NCBI RefSeq assembly: GCF_001975225.1
Contig: NZ_CP019445.1
Coordinates: 3,224,001-3,288,000 of the forward strand
From: Kosakonia cowanii JCM 10956 = DSM 18146
GTDB lineage: Bacteria; Pseudomonadota; Gammaproteobacteria; Enterobacterales; Enterobacteriaceae
Reading direction: 5' to 3'
DNA length: 64,000 nucleotides
A program made the position numbers and the translations under genes. Each line of letters opens with the position of its first letter. Position 1 is the stretch's first letter. The notes under the pieces were generated by a model, which was not told the DNA's origin, did not search any database, and worked only from the letters and a program-made list of their open reading frames with translations. Shown one piece after another: positions 56,470-64,000 of this stretch.

Positions 56470-57594
56470 ATGAAATCAGGTCGCTATATTGGGGTGATGT
56501 CGGGCACCAGTCTGGACGGGGTAGATGTGGTGCTGGCCGCCATCGACGACACCATGGTCGCGCAGCAGGCAAGCCTGACCTTTCCCATTCCGCTGCCGCT
56601 TAAAGAGGGGATCCTCAACATCTGTCAGGGGCAGGAGCTGACCCTCTCTCAGCTTGGCCGCCTCGACACGCAGCTCGGCAAACTCTTTGCCGATGCGGTA
56701 TTAGCCCTGATGGACAGAGAGCAGCTCGTTGCCCAGGATATTGTGGCGATAGGCTGTCACGGCCAGACCGTCTGGCACGAACCAACGGGCGTAGCGCCGC
56801 ACACGCTGCAAATCGGTGATAACAACCAGATTGCCGCGCGTACCGGTGTTACCGTAGTCGGTGATTTTCGCCGCCGCGATATGGCGCTCGGCGGGCAGGG
56901 CGCGCCGCTGGTCCCCGCTTTTCATCACGCGCTGCTCGCGCACCCGGTTGAGCGGCGTATGGTGCTCAATATCGGCGGTATCGCCAATCTCTCCCTCTTA
57001 ATCCCGGGTCAGCCGGTCAGAGGTTTCGACACCGGGCCGGGCAATATGCTGCTTGATGCGTGGATCTGGCGTCATCTGGGCAAACCCTACGATGAGAACG
57101 CGCAGTGGGCGAGCGAAGGCAAAGTGATCCTGCCGCTGCTGCAAAGAATGCTGAGCGACCCCTATTTTGCCGAGCCGGCACCGAAGAGCACCGGGCGGGA
57201 GTATTTCAACGCCGCCTGGCTGGAGCGTCATCTTGTTCACTATCCGGGGCTTGCCGCCTGCGATGTACAGGCGACGCTGGTGGAGCTGACGGCGGTCACC
57301 ATCTCCGAACAGGTGTTACTCAGCGGTGGCTGCGAGCGGCTGCTGGTGTGCGGTGGCGGCAGCCGTAACCCGCTTTTAATGGCGCGTCTGGCAAGCCAGC
57401 TTCCGGGTATTGAAGTGGCACCGACCGATGATGCCGGGATTAGCGGCGACGATATGGAAGCGCTGGCCTTTGCGTGGCTGGCGTGGCGCACGCTGGCTGG
57501 CTTGCCGGGCAATCTCCCCTCGGTGACCGGTGCTGCCGCGCCAACGGTGCTGGGGGCTATCTTCCCGGCTAACCCACGGCAGAATCAGAGTTAA
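56470..57594 (+). CDS. anmK: AnmK, anhydro-N-acetylmuramic acid kinase
   Basis: Hydrolyses and phosphorylates 1,6-anhydroMurNAc to MurNAc-6-phosphate in cell-wall recycling. 374 residues starting [23 protein letters not shown], where MSGTSLDG binds substrate and phosphate; an earlier ATG (56446) lacks support, and GGAAGGGAT precedes the chosen start. Further family stretches: [33 protein letters not shown] and [13 protein letters not shown]. mliC follows 91 bp downstream in the same direction. Confidence 0.97.
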   Translation: MKSGRYIGVMSGTSLDGVDVVLAAIDDTMVAQQASLTFPIPLPLKEGILNICQGQELTLSQLGRLDTQLGKLFADAVLALMDREQLVAQDIVAIGCHGQTVWHEPTGVAPHTLQIGDNNQIAARTGVTVVGDFRRRDMALGGQGAPLVPAFHHALLAHPVERRMVLNIGGIANLSLLIPGQPVRGFDTGPGNMLLDAWIWRHLGKPYDENAQWASEGKVILPLLQRMLSDPYFAEPAPKSTGREYFNAAWLERHLVHYPGLAACDVQATLVELTAVTISEQVLLSGGCERLLVCGGGSRNPLLMARLASQLPGIEVAPTDDAGISGDDMEALAFAWLAWRTLAGLPGNLPSVTGAAAPTVLGAIFPANPRQNQS

Positions 57595-57685
57595 CCGCAT
57601 TCCACTTCAGGGGTACGCCGCTAGACTGACCGGGTTTAAGGAGGGCGCTTCGCTCTCCGTGACCAGGAGCGTCCCGGAGTATCCT

Positions 57686-58006
57686 ATGAAAAAAATTCTT
57701 ATCGTCTGCCTGCCCGCACTGCTCGCCGGATGCAGCTATTACAACCAGTTCGTTGAGCGCATGCACACCGATACTCTCGCCTATCAGTGCGATGAAAAGC
57801 CGCTGACCGTCAAGATTAACCAGACCCGCCAGCAGGCGAGTTTCGTGCTTGATAACCAACAACTGACCCTGCAGCAGGGGCTCTCCGCCTCGGGCGCGCG
57901 TTATACCGACGGCGTATACGTTTTCTGGTCAAAAGGCGACGGCGCCACCGTCTATAAACACGACCGCATTGTGTTAAACAACTGTCAGTTAATTCCGCAG
58001 CGTTGA
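57686..58006 (+). CDS. mliC: MliC, membrane-bound C-type lysozyme inhibitor
   Basis: A 106-residue lipoprotein: signal peptide [16 protein letters not shown] with lipobox LLAGC. The mature beta-barrel carries [11 protein letters not shown], the inhibitory loop [19 protein letters not shown] with the Ser/Lys pair that enters the lysozyme active site, and ends with the disulfide cysteine in NNCQL. Protects the wall against host or environmental lysozyme. It starts at 57686 with CGGAG upstream and precedes pdxH by 56 bp. Confidence 0.95.
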   Translation: MKKILIVCLPALLAGCSYYNQFVERMHTDTLAYQCDEKPLTVKINQTRQQASFVLDNQQLTLQQGLSASGARYTDGVYVFWSKGDGATVYKHDRIVLNNCQLIPQR

Positions 58007-58062
58007 GATTTTCACCGGGGGGCGCATAATAGCTCTCCCTGAGGACAACTTTCGCTAACGCC

Positions 58063-58719
58063 ATGACTGATAACGATCAATTGCAGCACATTGCGCACCT
58101 GCGCCGTGAGTACACCAAAGGCGGTCTGCGCCGCGCCGACCTTCCCGCTGAACCCTTAACGCTCTTTGAGCGCTGGCTTGGCCAGGCGTGTGAAGCGCAG
58201 CTCGCCGACCCGACTGCCATGGTGGTCGCCACCGTTGATGAGCAAGGGCAACCCTATCAGCGCATCGTGCTGCTCAAGCACTACGACGAAAAAGGGCTGG
58301 TGTTCTACACCAACCTCGGTAGCCGTAAAGCGCAGCATCTGGAACATAATCCGGCTATCAGCCTGCTCTTTCCGTGGCACATGCTGGAGCGCCAGGTGAT
58401 GGTGACCGGCAAAGCGGAGCGTCTCTCCACCCTTGAAGTAGTGAAGTATTTCCACAGCCGCCCGCGCGACAGCCAAATCGGCGCATGGGTCTCGAAGCAA
58501 TCAAGCCGCATCTCTGCGCGCGGTATCCTCGAAAGCAAATTCCTCGAACTGAAACAGAAATTCCAGCAAGGCGAGGTGCCACTGCCCAGTTTCTGGGGCG
58601 GCTATCGCATCCCGATTGAGCAGATGGAGTTCTGGCAGGGCGGTGCAAATCGTCTGCACGATCGTTTTTTGTACCAGCGTGAAAATGGCGCGTGGAAAAT
58701 CGACCGTCTGGCACCGTAA
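58063..58719 (+). CDS. pdxH: PdxH, pyridoxine/pyridoxamine 5'-phosphate oxidase
   Basis: FMN-dependent oxidase of 218 residues that makes pyridoxal 5'-phosphate. FMN/substrate segments: [27 protein letters not shown] and [20 protein letters not shown], ending [19 protein letters not shown]. Located just before tyrS as in E. coli. In E. coli the salvage kinase pdxY lies after tyrS; it is not found here, making this the only B6 gene in the window. Confidence 0.98.
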   Translation: MTDNDQLQHIAHLRREYTKGGLRRADLPAEPLTLFERWLGQACEAQLADPTAMVVATVDEQGQPYQRIVLLKHYDEKGLVFYTNLGSRKAQHLEHNPAISLLFPWHMLERQVMVTGKAERLSTLEVVKYFHSRPRDSQIGAWVSKQSSRISARGILESKFLELKQKFQQGEVPLPSFWGGYRIPIEQMEFWQGGANRLHDRFLYQRENGAWKIDRLAP

Positions 58720-58860
58720 AACGCCGAAAATGTTGTGATAAGCGCTGGTGCAACGTAGCCCGGCGCTTTATGCTATCTGCCCCCCTGAAGTATCCTTTCG
58801 CATCTGGCGAAAAGTCGTGTACCGGCATAGGTGCAGTCCGTTTTATACATGGAGAATTTG

Positions 58861-60135
58861 ATGGCTAGCAGTAACTTGATTAAACAATTGCAAGAGCGGG
58901 GCCTGGTGGCCCAGGTGACGGATGAGGAAGCGTTAGCAGAGCGACTGGCGCAGGGGCCAATCGCGCTCTATTGCGGCTTCGATCCCACCGCTGACAGCTT
59001 GCATTTGGGGCATCTGGTTCCTTTGTTATGCCTGAAACGCTTCCAGCAGGCGGGTCACAAACCGGTCGCGCTGGTGGGCGGCGCCACGGGGCTTATCGGC
59101 GATCCGAGCTTTAAAGCCTCAGAGCGTAAACTCAATACCGAAGATACCGTGCAGGAGTGGGTCGACAAGATCCGCAACCAGGTGGCACCGTTCCTCGATT
59201 TTGACTGCGGCGAGAACGCAGCTATCGCGGCGAACAACTACGACTGGTTCGGCAGCATGAACGTGCTGACCTTCCTGCGCGACATCGGTAAGCATTTCTC
59301 TGTTAACCAGATGATTAACAAAGAAGCGGTCAAACAGCGTCTGAACCGCGATGATGTCGGCATCTCCTTCACTGAATTCTCCTACAACCTGCTGCAGGGC
59401 TATGACTTTGCCTGCCTGAACGAGCGCTACGGCGTGGCGTTGCAGATTGGCGGCTCCGATCAGTGGGGCAACATCACCTCCGGTATCGATCTGACCCGTC
59501 GTCTGCATCAGAACCAGGTCTTCGGCCTGACCGTACCGCTGATCACCAAAGCCGACGGCACCAAGTTTGGTAAAACCGAAGGCGGCGCGGTGTGGCTCGA
59601 TCCGAAGAAAACCAGCCCGTACAAGTTCTACCAGTTCTGGATCAATACCGCCGATGCCGATGTCTATCGCTTCCTGAAATTCTTCACCTTTATGGACATC
59701 GCTGAGATCAACGCGCTGGAAGAAGAGGATAAGAACAGCGGGAAAGCGCCGCGCGCGCAGTATGTGCTGGCCGAGCAGGTAACACGTCTGGTTCACGGTG
59801 ACGAGGGTCTGACCGCCGCGAAACGCATCACCGCAAGCCTGTTCAACGGCACGCTGAGCGATCTCAGCGAAGCCGACTTTGAACAGCTGGCGCAGGATGG
59901 CGTACCGATGGTTGAGATGGAGAAGGGCGCGGATCTGATGCAGGCGCTGGTGGATTCCGAGCTACAGCCGTCCCGCGGCCAGGCGCGCAAAACCATCGCC
60001 TCTAACGCGGTCACCATTAACGGTGAAAAGCAGGCCGATCCGGAGTACTTCTTTACCGATGCCGACCGTCTGTTTGGTCGCTACACGCTGCTGCGTCGCG
60101 GTAAGAAGAACTACTGCCTGGTGTGCTGGAAGTAA
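58861..60135 (+). CDS. tyrS: TyrS, tyrosyl-tRNA synthetase
   Basis: Class I synthetase of 424 residues that charges tRNA-Tyr. The HIGH-like motif is HLGH in [15 protein letters not shown]; the KMSKS-like motif is KFGKT in [15 protein letters not shown]. The C-terminal S4 RNA-binding domain begins near [17 protein letters not shown]. The start [14 protein letters not shown] gives the E. coli length; the open frame ten codons earlier is ignored. Ends in a strong terminator, with gstA convergent beyond it. Confidence 0.99.
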   Translation: MASSNLIKQLQERGLVAQVTDEEALAERLAQGPIALYCGFDPTADSLHLGHLVPLLCLKRFQQAGHKPVALVGGATGLIGDPSFKASERKLNTEDTVQEWVDKIRNQVAPFLDFDCGENAAIAANNYDWFGSMNVLTFLRDIGKHFSVNQMINKEAVKQRLNRDDVGISFTEFSYNLLQGYDFACLNERYGVALQIGGSDQWGNITSGIDLTRRLHQNQVFGLTVPLITKADGTKFGKTEGGAVWLDPKKTSPYKFYQFWINTADADVYRFLKFFTFMDIAEINALEEEDKNSGKAPRAQYVLAEQVTRLVHGDEGLTAAKRITASLFNGTLSDLSEADFEQLAQDGVPMVEMEKGADLMQALVDSELQPSRGQARKTIASNAVTINGEKQADPEYFFTDADRLFGRYTLLRRGKKNYCLVCWK

Positions 60136-60156
60136 TTTTCACTGGCTTCAGACGAT

Positions 60157-60184
60157 AAAAAAGGCGGGAATATCCCGCCTTTTT
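60157..60184. terminator. Terminator between tyrS and gstA
   Basis: Stem AAAAAAGGCGGGA/TCCCGCCTTTTT with loop ATA, A and T tracts on both sides, so it can serve both convergent genes. Confidence 0.93.
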
Positions 60185-60216
60185 CTTTGCCTTGCATTTA
60201 GGCAGGCCGCTGTAAA

Positions 60217-60822
60217 TCAGGCAATGCCTTCCGCGGAGAGTGCCGCAGCCACCGCCGGGCGTGCCGCCACGCGTGACATGTAGGCTTCGATATTGCCAAG
60301 ACCGCTCATATCGAGTTTTACCGCATGCGCCCAGCGCAGCACGGTGAAGAGATAGCCATCGGCAATGGTGAAGTGCTCGCCACTGATCCAGCCGTTACCG
60401 CTCAGGGCGTCGTTAACGTAGTGCAGCTTCTTCTCCAGCTGTGCGCGCACGGTCGGTTTGTACTCTTCCGGCGTATCCGGGCGGAACAGCGGGGTAAAGC
60501 CCTTGTGCAGCTCGGTGGCGATATAGTTCAGCCACTCCAGCGCCTTGTAGCGCGGCAGCGTACCGACAGCCGGCAGCAGCTGGCTTTGCGGCGCGTTATC
60601 CGCAACGTACTGCATAATGGCAACGCCTTCGGTGATCAGCGTGCTGTCATCCAGCAGCAGCGCCGGAACCTGGCCTTTCGGGTTAATCGCGAAAAAGTCT
60701 TCGCCATCTTCCAGACGTTTTTTCATCAGATCGACGCTGATAAGGGCGATCTCTTTCCCGGCTTCGCGCAGGGCGATATGGGAGGCAAGTGAGCAGGCAC
60801 CTGGCTTGTAGAACAGTTTCAT
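60217..60822 (-). CDS. gstA: GstA, glutathione S-transferase (beta class)
   Basis: Cytosolic beta-class GST of 201 residues. Cys10 ([15 protein letters not shown]), the mixed-disulfide residue of bacterial GSTs, is present, as is the thioredoxin-like [13 protein letters not shown] segment and the helical C-terminal domain with [13 protein letters not shown]. Conjugates glutathione to electrophiles. It lies between tyrS and dtpA; in E. coli pdxY separates it from tyrS. Confidence 0.96.
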   Translation of the reverse strand: MKLFYKPGACSLASHIALREAGKEIALISVDLMKKRLEDGEDFFAINPKGQVPALLLDDSTLITEGVAIMQYVADNAPQSQLLPAVGTLPRYKALEWLNYIATELHKGFTPLFRPDTPEEYKPTVRAQLEKKLHYVNDALSGNGWISGEHFTIADGYLFTVLRWAHAVKLDMSGLGNIEAYMSRVAARPAVAAALSAEGIA

Positions 60823-60872
60823 CGACGTTTCCTTTTATCTAAATTCCGGCATAGAGTAGTACGCCGTTGCAT

Positions 60873-60906
60873 AAAAAAAAAGCCGCTAACTGACGTTAAC
60901 GGCTTC
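60873..60906 (-). terminator. Terminator of dtpA
   Basis: On the minus strand GAAGCCGTTAAC GTCA GTTAGCGGC followed by nine T residues, about 20 bp after the dtpA stop codon. Confidence 0.9.
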
Positions 60907-60927
60907 TTCATGTTTACCCGCTTGCGA

Positions 60928-62430
60928 TTACGCAGTGGCGGTTTTGGACGCTTCATCCGCGTCGTCACGGCTCTGGGTCATGCGGTTCAGCTTCGGCGCG
61001 GTCAGCACCATCAGCACGGCAATCACCGCCGTCGCAATACCAATCTGCAGGAAGACGCTACCGTAGATGTTCAGAGACATCAGCGGGTCGGTGACGTTCT
61101 CCGGGATCGCCATCTGGTTGGCCACGTAGCCGGCGATGATATTCGCGCCCGCGGTGGTCAGGAACCAGCTGCCCATAATAAAGCCCATCAGACGCTGCGG
61201 CACCAGCTGTGCGACCATCGCCAGACCAAGGCCGGAGATCATCAGCTCACCAATACTCTGCAGGCCGTAGCTCGCAATCAGCCAGCTTACGGAAACAATA
61301 CCGGCATCAGAGGCGAACTTGGTGCCCAGCGGCAGCACGAGGAACGCGCCGGAGCAGAGCACCATCCCGATGGCAAACTTGTGCGGCATCGGCAGGGTAT
61401 CGCCCATTTTGTTATAGATAGCGGCAAGAATCGGGCTACCGATAATGATCCAGAACGGGTTCAGCGCCTGATACTGCTCCGGCTCAAACGCGATGCCGAA
61501 CAGGGTATGTTCAACGTTACGGATAGCGAAGAAGTTCAGGGAGGTCGGCATCTGGCTGTAGAGCACGAAGAAGACGATAGCCTGCACCATCAGGATAAAG
61601 GCGACGATCATCTTGCGACGCGCCGCGCCCCGCAGGGTAAAGGTCTCTTTCGCGAAGATGGCGATAATGCCCAGCGCGATCACGCCCAGTACCATACGCG
61701 CGATACCCTGGTTATGCAGCAGCCAGGTGGCGATGGCGATCAGCACCGCAATACCGACGATAGTCGCCAGCAGGTAGCCGATGCGCAGCGGTTCGAAGTC
61801 CGGTTTGGAGCCGTAGTTTTTCACCCAGCGTTTGCAGAACGCAAAGTTAACGATGGTGATCAGCAGGCCAACGACGCTCAGACCAAACGCGGTGCTCCAG
61901 CCAAAGCGGGCAGCAAGCCAAGGCGTTGCCAGCATTGAGAAGAAGGAGCCAACGTTCACCGCCATGTAATACATGGTGAACGCACCGTCGAGACGCGGGT
62001 CATCCTTGTCATAGCAAGTTGAGAGCAGCGAAGAGGGGTTGGCTTTAAACAGACCGTTACCGACAGCAATCGCTGCCATGCCCATATAGACGATGCTGGC
62101 ATCGTGACCTGACCAGGCCACCAGCGCATAACCGAGCGCCAGCACAATCGCGCCCAGCAGGATCACACGTTTAGTACCGAGCACTTTATCGCCCAGCCAG
62201 CCGCCGATAGCCACCAGGCCATAGACCAGTGCGCTGAAGGAGGAGAAGAGCGTAATGGAGTCTGATTCCGACATTCCCAGTTGCTTAACCAGGTAAACGG
62301 CCATGATCCCTTGCAGGCCGTAGTAACCAAAACGTTCCCACAATTCGATCGAGAAGATGAGATAGAACGCTTTCGGTTGTTTGAAAGCGTTCATGCTGAC
62401 GCTTTCTGTTGGTTTGTTTGCAGTTGACAC
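60928..62430 (-). CDS. dtpA: DtpA (TppB), proton-dependent di/tripeptide permease
   Basis: POT/PTR-family symporter of 500 residues, as in E. coli, with fourteen membrane segments. The ExxERFxYY proton-coupling motif is [13 protein letters not shown] near residue 30, and the PTR2 signature region is [16 protein letters not shown]. Imports di- and tripeptides and some peptide-like antibiotics. E. coli dtpA is OmpR-activated; a long upstream region (62431-63172) would accommodate this, but I cannot identify OmpR sites with confidence. Confidence 0.98.
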   Translation of the reverse strand: MSTANKPTESVSMNAFKQPKAFYLIFSIELWERFGYYGLQGIMAVYLVKQLGMSESDSITLFSSFSALVYGLVAIGGWLGDKVLGTKRVILLGAIVLALGYALVAWSGHDASIVYMGMAAIAVGNGLFKANPSSLLSTCYDKDDPRLDGAFTMYYMAVNVGSFFSMLATPWLAARFGWSTAFGLSVVGLLITIVNFAFCKRWVKNYGSKPDFEPLRIGYLLATIVGIAVLIAIATWLLHNQGIARMVLGVIALGIIAIFAKETFTLRGAARRKMIVAFILMVQAIVFFVLYSQMPTSLNFFAIRNVEHTLFGIAFEPEQYQALNPFWIIIGSPILAAIYNKMGDTLPMPHKFAIGMVLCSGAFLVLPLGTKFASDAGIVSVSWLIASYGLQSIGELMISGLGLAMVAQLVPQRLMGFIMGSWFLTTAGANIIAGYVANQMAIPENVTDPLMSLNIYGSVFLQIGIATAVIAVLMVLTAPKLNRMTQSRDDADEASKTATA

Positions 62431-63172
62431 GTAGACCTCTTTTTTTACATCCCATATTAACGGGGGGTGTTCAGCGCGCGATAACCAGTTTGCATCACGC
62501 TTTTAGTTATATTGGGAGGAGAAACGGCGGGTAATGTTCACTATCCTGGCCCATGAGGCAAGTCTTTTGACATATTCTGTTACATAGATCCAGCGCATAA
62601 CTTTGCTCGGCAAACTGAATTGTTATTCAGAGTTTAATTTTATCATTTTGGTAAAAGTGGATTTTTCTACTGGTTCTTAACATCCCAGCGCGGGGGTAAG
62701 GGATATGTTCGGCTATTTTCGCGCACAGGCAGTGCATTGGGCTGGTTTCTGAGACATATCTGGTTGGATGTCCCGGCAGAGTAGGGACGGGATGGATATC
62801 AGGGATGCGTAGATTTTAACATTTAGCCCTTTATTAACATTGCCTTAGCAAATAAGCCTCAAAGCGCCTGGCGTTGGATTTTTTTCTTCTAAAAAAAGGT
62901 TTCAACTGCCTGAAAGTGTATAAGCGGATGATTATTTGCTCAAATGGCTATTCGACTGCCCGATCGTGTCAGTAGGCGACTCTTTTGCAGAGTTGTGAGG
63001 CGTATCACAATGAGTTATCTCCTAAAATCAGCCACTTTGTGGCGGCTTTTTTTACAAGCGATACGCTTAACAGAGAAATAATTAACAATTCTTGCCCGGA
63101 TAAGCCGGTTGTTCATGACAGCAGGGGGCTGCAGTGGCAGACTTCTGACTTCATTTTTATGGGAGCAAAGCG
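62431..63172. other. Long intergenic region between dtpA and the CopD-family gene
   Basis: 742 bp without a credible protein gene. It should hold the dtpA promoter (minus strand) and that of the downstream gene (plus strand). Contents I can see: an AT-rich centre, a hairpin ACTCT/AGAGT near 62980, and a terminator-like hairpin at 63030-63053. A 63-codon frame at 62985-63176 runs across that hairpin and is not called. Confidence 0.55.
63030..63053 (+). terminator. Terminator-like hairpin with no upstream gene
   Basis: GCCAC-TTT-GTGGC (63031-63043; alternatively AGCC/GGCT) followed by GGC and seven T residues. It points rightward and lies 120 bp before the CopD-family start with no open frame before it. 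Thus it may end a small RNA or attenuate the downstream gene. Confidence 0.55.
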
Positions 63173-63598
63173 ATGAATTTTCATCCGTGGATCAACGCAG
63201 TACATATTGTCAGCGCAATCGTCTGGATTGGCGGCATGCTGATGAGCGCCATGGTGGCGCAGTGGAGCCTGCGACAGAAAGATAAAAGCACCACCCTGGT
63301 TCTGCTTAACGATGTACGCAGCTGGAACCGCAGAATGACCAGCCCGGCGATGATCGTGCTGTGGATTGCCGGTATCGCCATGCTGGTGGCCTACGGGCAG
63401 ATGCCGCACCTGTGGTTAATCATCAAGATCGTGTTTGTGGTGCTGCTATCGGGCCTGCACGGCTTTCTCTCCGCCACGCTGCGTCGGCTGGCGAACGGTG
63501 AAGCCCTGAAGCGTACAGGCGCGCTGAACAACGCTACGCTGCTGCTGGTGCTCTTTACCGTGGTGATTACGGTACTGGCGGTGGTACGCCCCTTCTGA
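63173..63598 (+). CDS. CopD-family / HemJ-like membrane protein
   Basis: A 141-residue protein with four hydrophobic segments (about residues 7-30, 55-75, 80-100 and 118-138). The layout, with His11 in NAVHIVSAIVWIGGML, Lys in WLIIKIVFVVLLSGLH and the tail LRRLANGE...ALNNATLLLVL, resembles HemJ, the protoporphyrinogen IX oxidase of cyanobacteria and proteobacteria, whose conserved His and Lys are essential. Many such proteins are annotated only as CopD family. Function here is inferred. It is inserted between dtpA and nth, ending 4 bp from the convergent nth stop. Confidence 0.75.
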   Translation: MNFHPWINAVHIVSAIVWIGGMLMSAMVAQWSLRQKDKSTTLVLLNDVRSWNRRMTSPAMIVLWIAGIAMLVAYGQMPHLWLIIKIVFVVLLSGLHGFLSATLRRLANGEALKRTGALNNATLLLVLFTVVITVLAVVRPF

Positions 63599-63602
63599 GG
63601 CG

Positions 63603-64000
63603 TTAATCGGTCTTACTGTCGTATTCGCACAAATCTTCAATGATGCAGGAGCCGCAGCGGGGTTTACGGGCGATGCAGGTGTATCGCCCGTGCAGAATAA
63701 GCCAGTGATGGCAGTCGACTTTAAACTCCGCCGGCACCACTTTCAGCAGCTTCTCCTCCACCTCTTCGACATTCTTCCCCGGCGCAAAGCGCGTGCGGTT
63801 AGAGACGCGGAAAATATGGGTATCAACGGCGATAGTCGGCCAGCCAAAAGCGGTATTCAGCACCACATTGGCGGTTTTACGCCCGACGCCCGGCAGGGCT
63901 TCCAGCGCGGCGCGATCTTCTGGCACTTCGCCACCATGTTTTTCCAGCAAAATGCGGCAGGTCTTAATGACGTTCTCCGCTTTGCTGTTGTAAAGGCCGA
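63603..64000 (-). CDS. nth: Nth, endonuclease III (partial, N-terminus outside window)
   Basis: Bifunctional DNA glycosylase/AP lyase that removes oxidised pyrimidines. The window holds the C-terminal 131 residues or so of about 211. The helix-hairpin-helix LPGVGRKTANVVLN includes the catalytic Lys; the catalytic Asp is in TIAVDTHIFRVSNR; the 4Fe-4S cluster ligands are Cys in CIARKPRCGSCIIEDLC (C-x6-C-x2-C-x5-C). In E. coli it is the last gene of rsxABCDGE-nth, presumably continuing beyond the window edge. Confidence 0.97.
   Translation of the reverse strand, partial: GLYNSKAENVIKTCRILLEKHGGEVPEDRAALEALPGVGRKTANVVLNTAFGWPTIAVDTHIFRVSNRTRFAPGKNVEEVEEKLLKVVPAEFKVDCHHWLILHGRYTCIARKPRCGSCIIEDLCEYDSKTD

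Noticed and set aside
60910..61938. 342-codon open frame antisense to dtpA
   Set aside because: Shadow of dtpA with a His/Gln/Arg-rich translation and no family features; dtpA is certain.
62985..63176. 63-codon frame before the HemJ-like gene
   Set aside because: It runs across a terminator-like hairpin and overlaps the start of the real gene by 4 bases without family similarity.

Overview
The window is chromosomal DNA from a member of the Enterobacteriaceae, most like the Enterobacter/Kosakonia/Klebsiella side of the family. Nearly every gene is recognisable by close protein similarity to the Escherichia coli ppsA-to-nth segment (suf operon, lpp, pykF, mdtK, cfa, purR, rnt, slyA, tyrS, dtpA). 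Promoter elements, the sRNA RprA and the tandem valine tRNAs are conserved too. Genus and species are inferred; no rRNA or other decisive marker is present. The window opens inside aroH and closes inside nth, so both are partial.

Layout. 1-4.6 kb: aroH (TrpR-controlled), ppsR and ppsA (gluconeogenesis and its regulator). 4.8-8.6 kb: a sugar cassette, a GPH-family symporter overlapping a family 3 glycoside hydrolase. 8.6-13.7 kb: the Rcs-controlled sRNA RprA, ydiK, ydiJ and menI. 13.9-17.1 kb: an accessory block with an LpxP-type lipid A acyltransferase, a small secreted protein, a degenerate EAL protein and an alpha/beta hydrolase. 17.3-23.0 kb: Fur/IscR-type control sites and sufABCDSE. 23.1-26.4 kb: ldtE, lpp and pykF. 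26.4-35.0 kb: an AT-rich leader, an autotransporter O-heptosyltransferase and a 2176-residue AIDA-type autotransporter, ending beside two tRNA-Val(GAC) genes. 35.4-45.8 kb: mdtK, ribE, cfa, punC/punR, purR, ynhF, ydhP, mepH and grxD. 46.0-47.0 kb: an omptin outer-membrane protease. 47.0-60.1 kb: rnt, gloA, nemA, nemR, ydhL, ydhF, sodC, ydhKJI, slyA, slyB, anmK, mliC, pdxH and tyrS. 60.2-64 kb: gstA, dtpA, a HemJ-like/CopD-family membrane protein and nth.

The most interesting system is the heptosyltransferase/autotransporter pair. It looks like a two-gene operon for a heptosylated surface adhesin. Its promoter region carries a direct repeat that fits the PmrA/BasR box consensus exactly and overlaps the -35 position. 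The passenger has a higher-order period of 273 bp (91 residues) built from five strand-loop-strand units. It sits where E. coli has fumD and ydhYVWXUT.

Several genes expected from E. coli gene order are missing from their slots: the ydiL-to-fadK block (including aroD) at the sugar cassette, sodB between ydhP and mepH, lhr between rnt and grxD (an omptin is there instead), and pdxY between tyrS and gstA. The comparisons to E. coli rest on recalled gene order and protein sequences, not on a database search.
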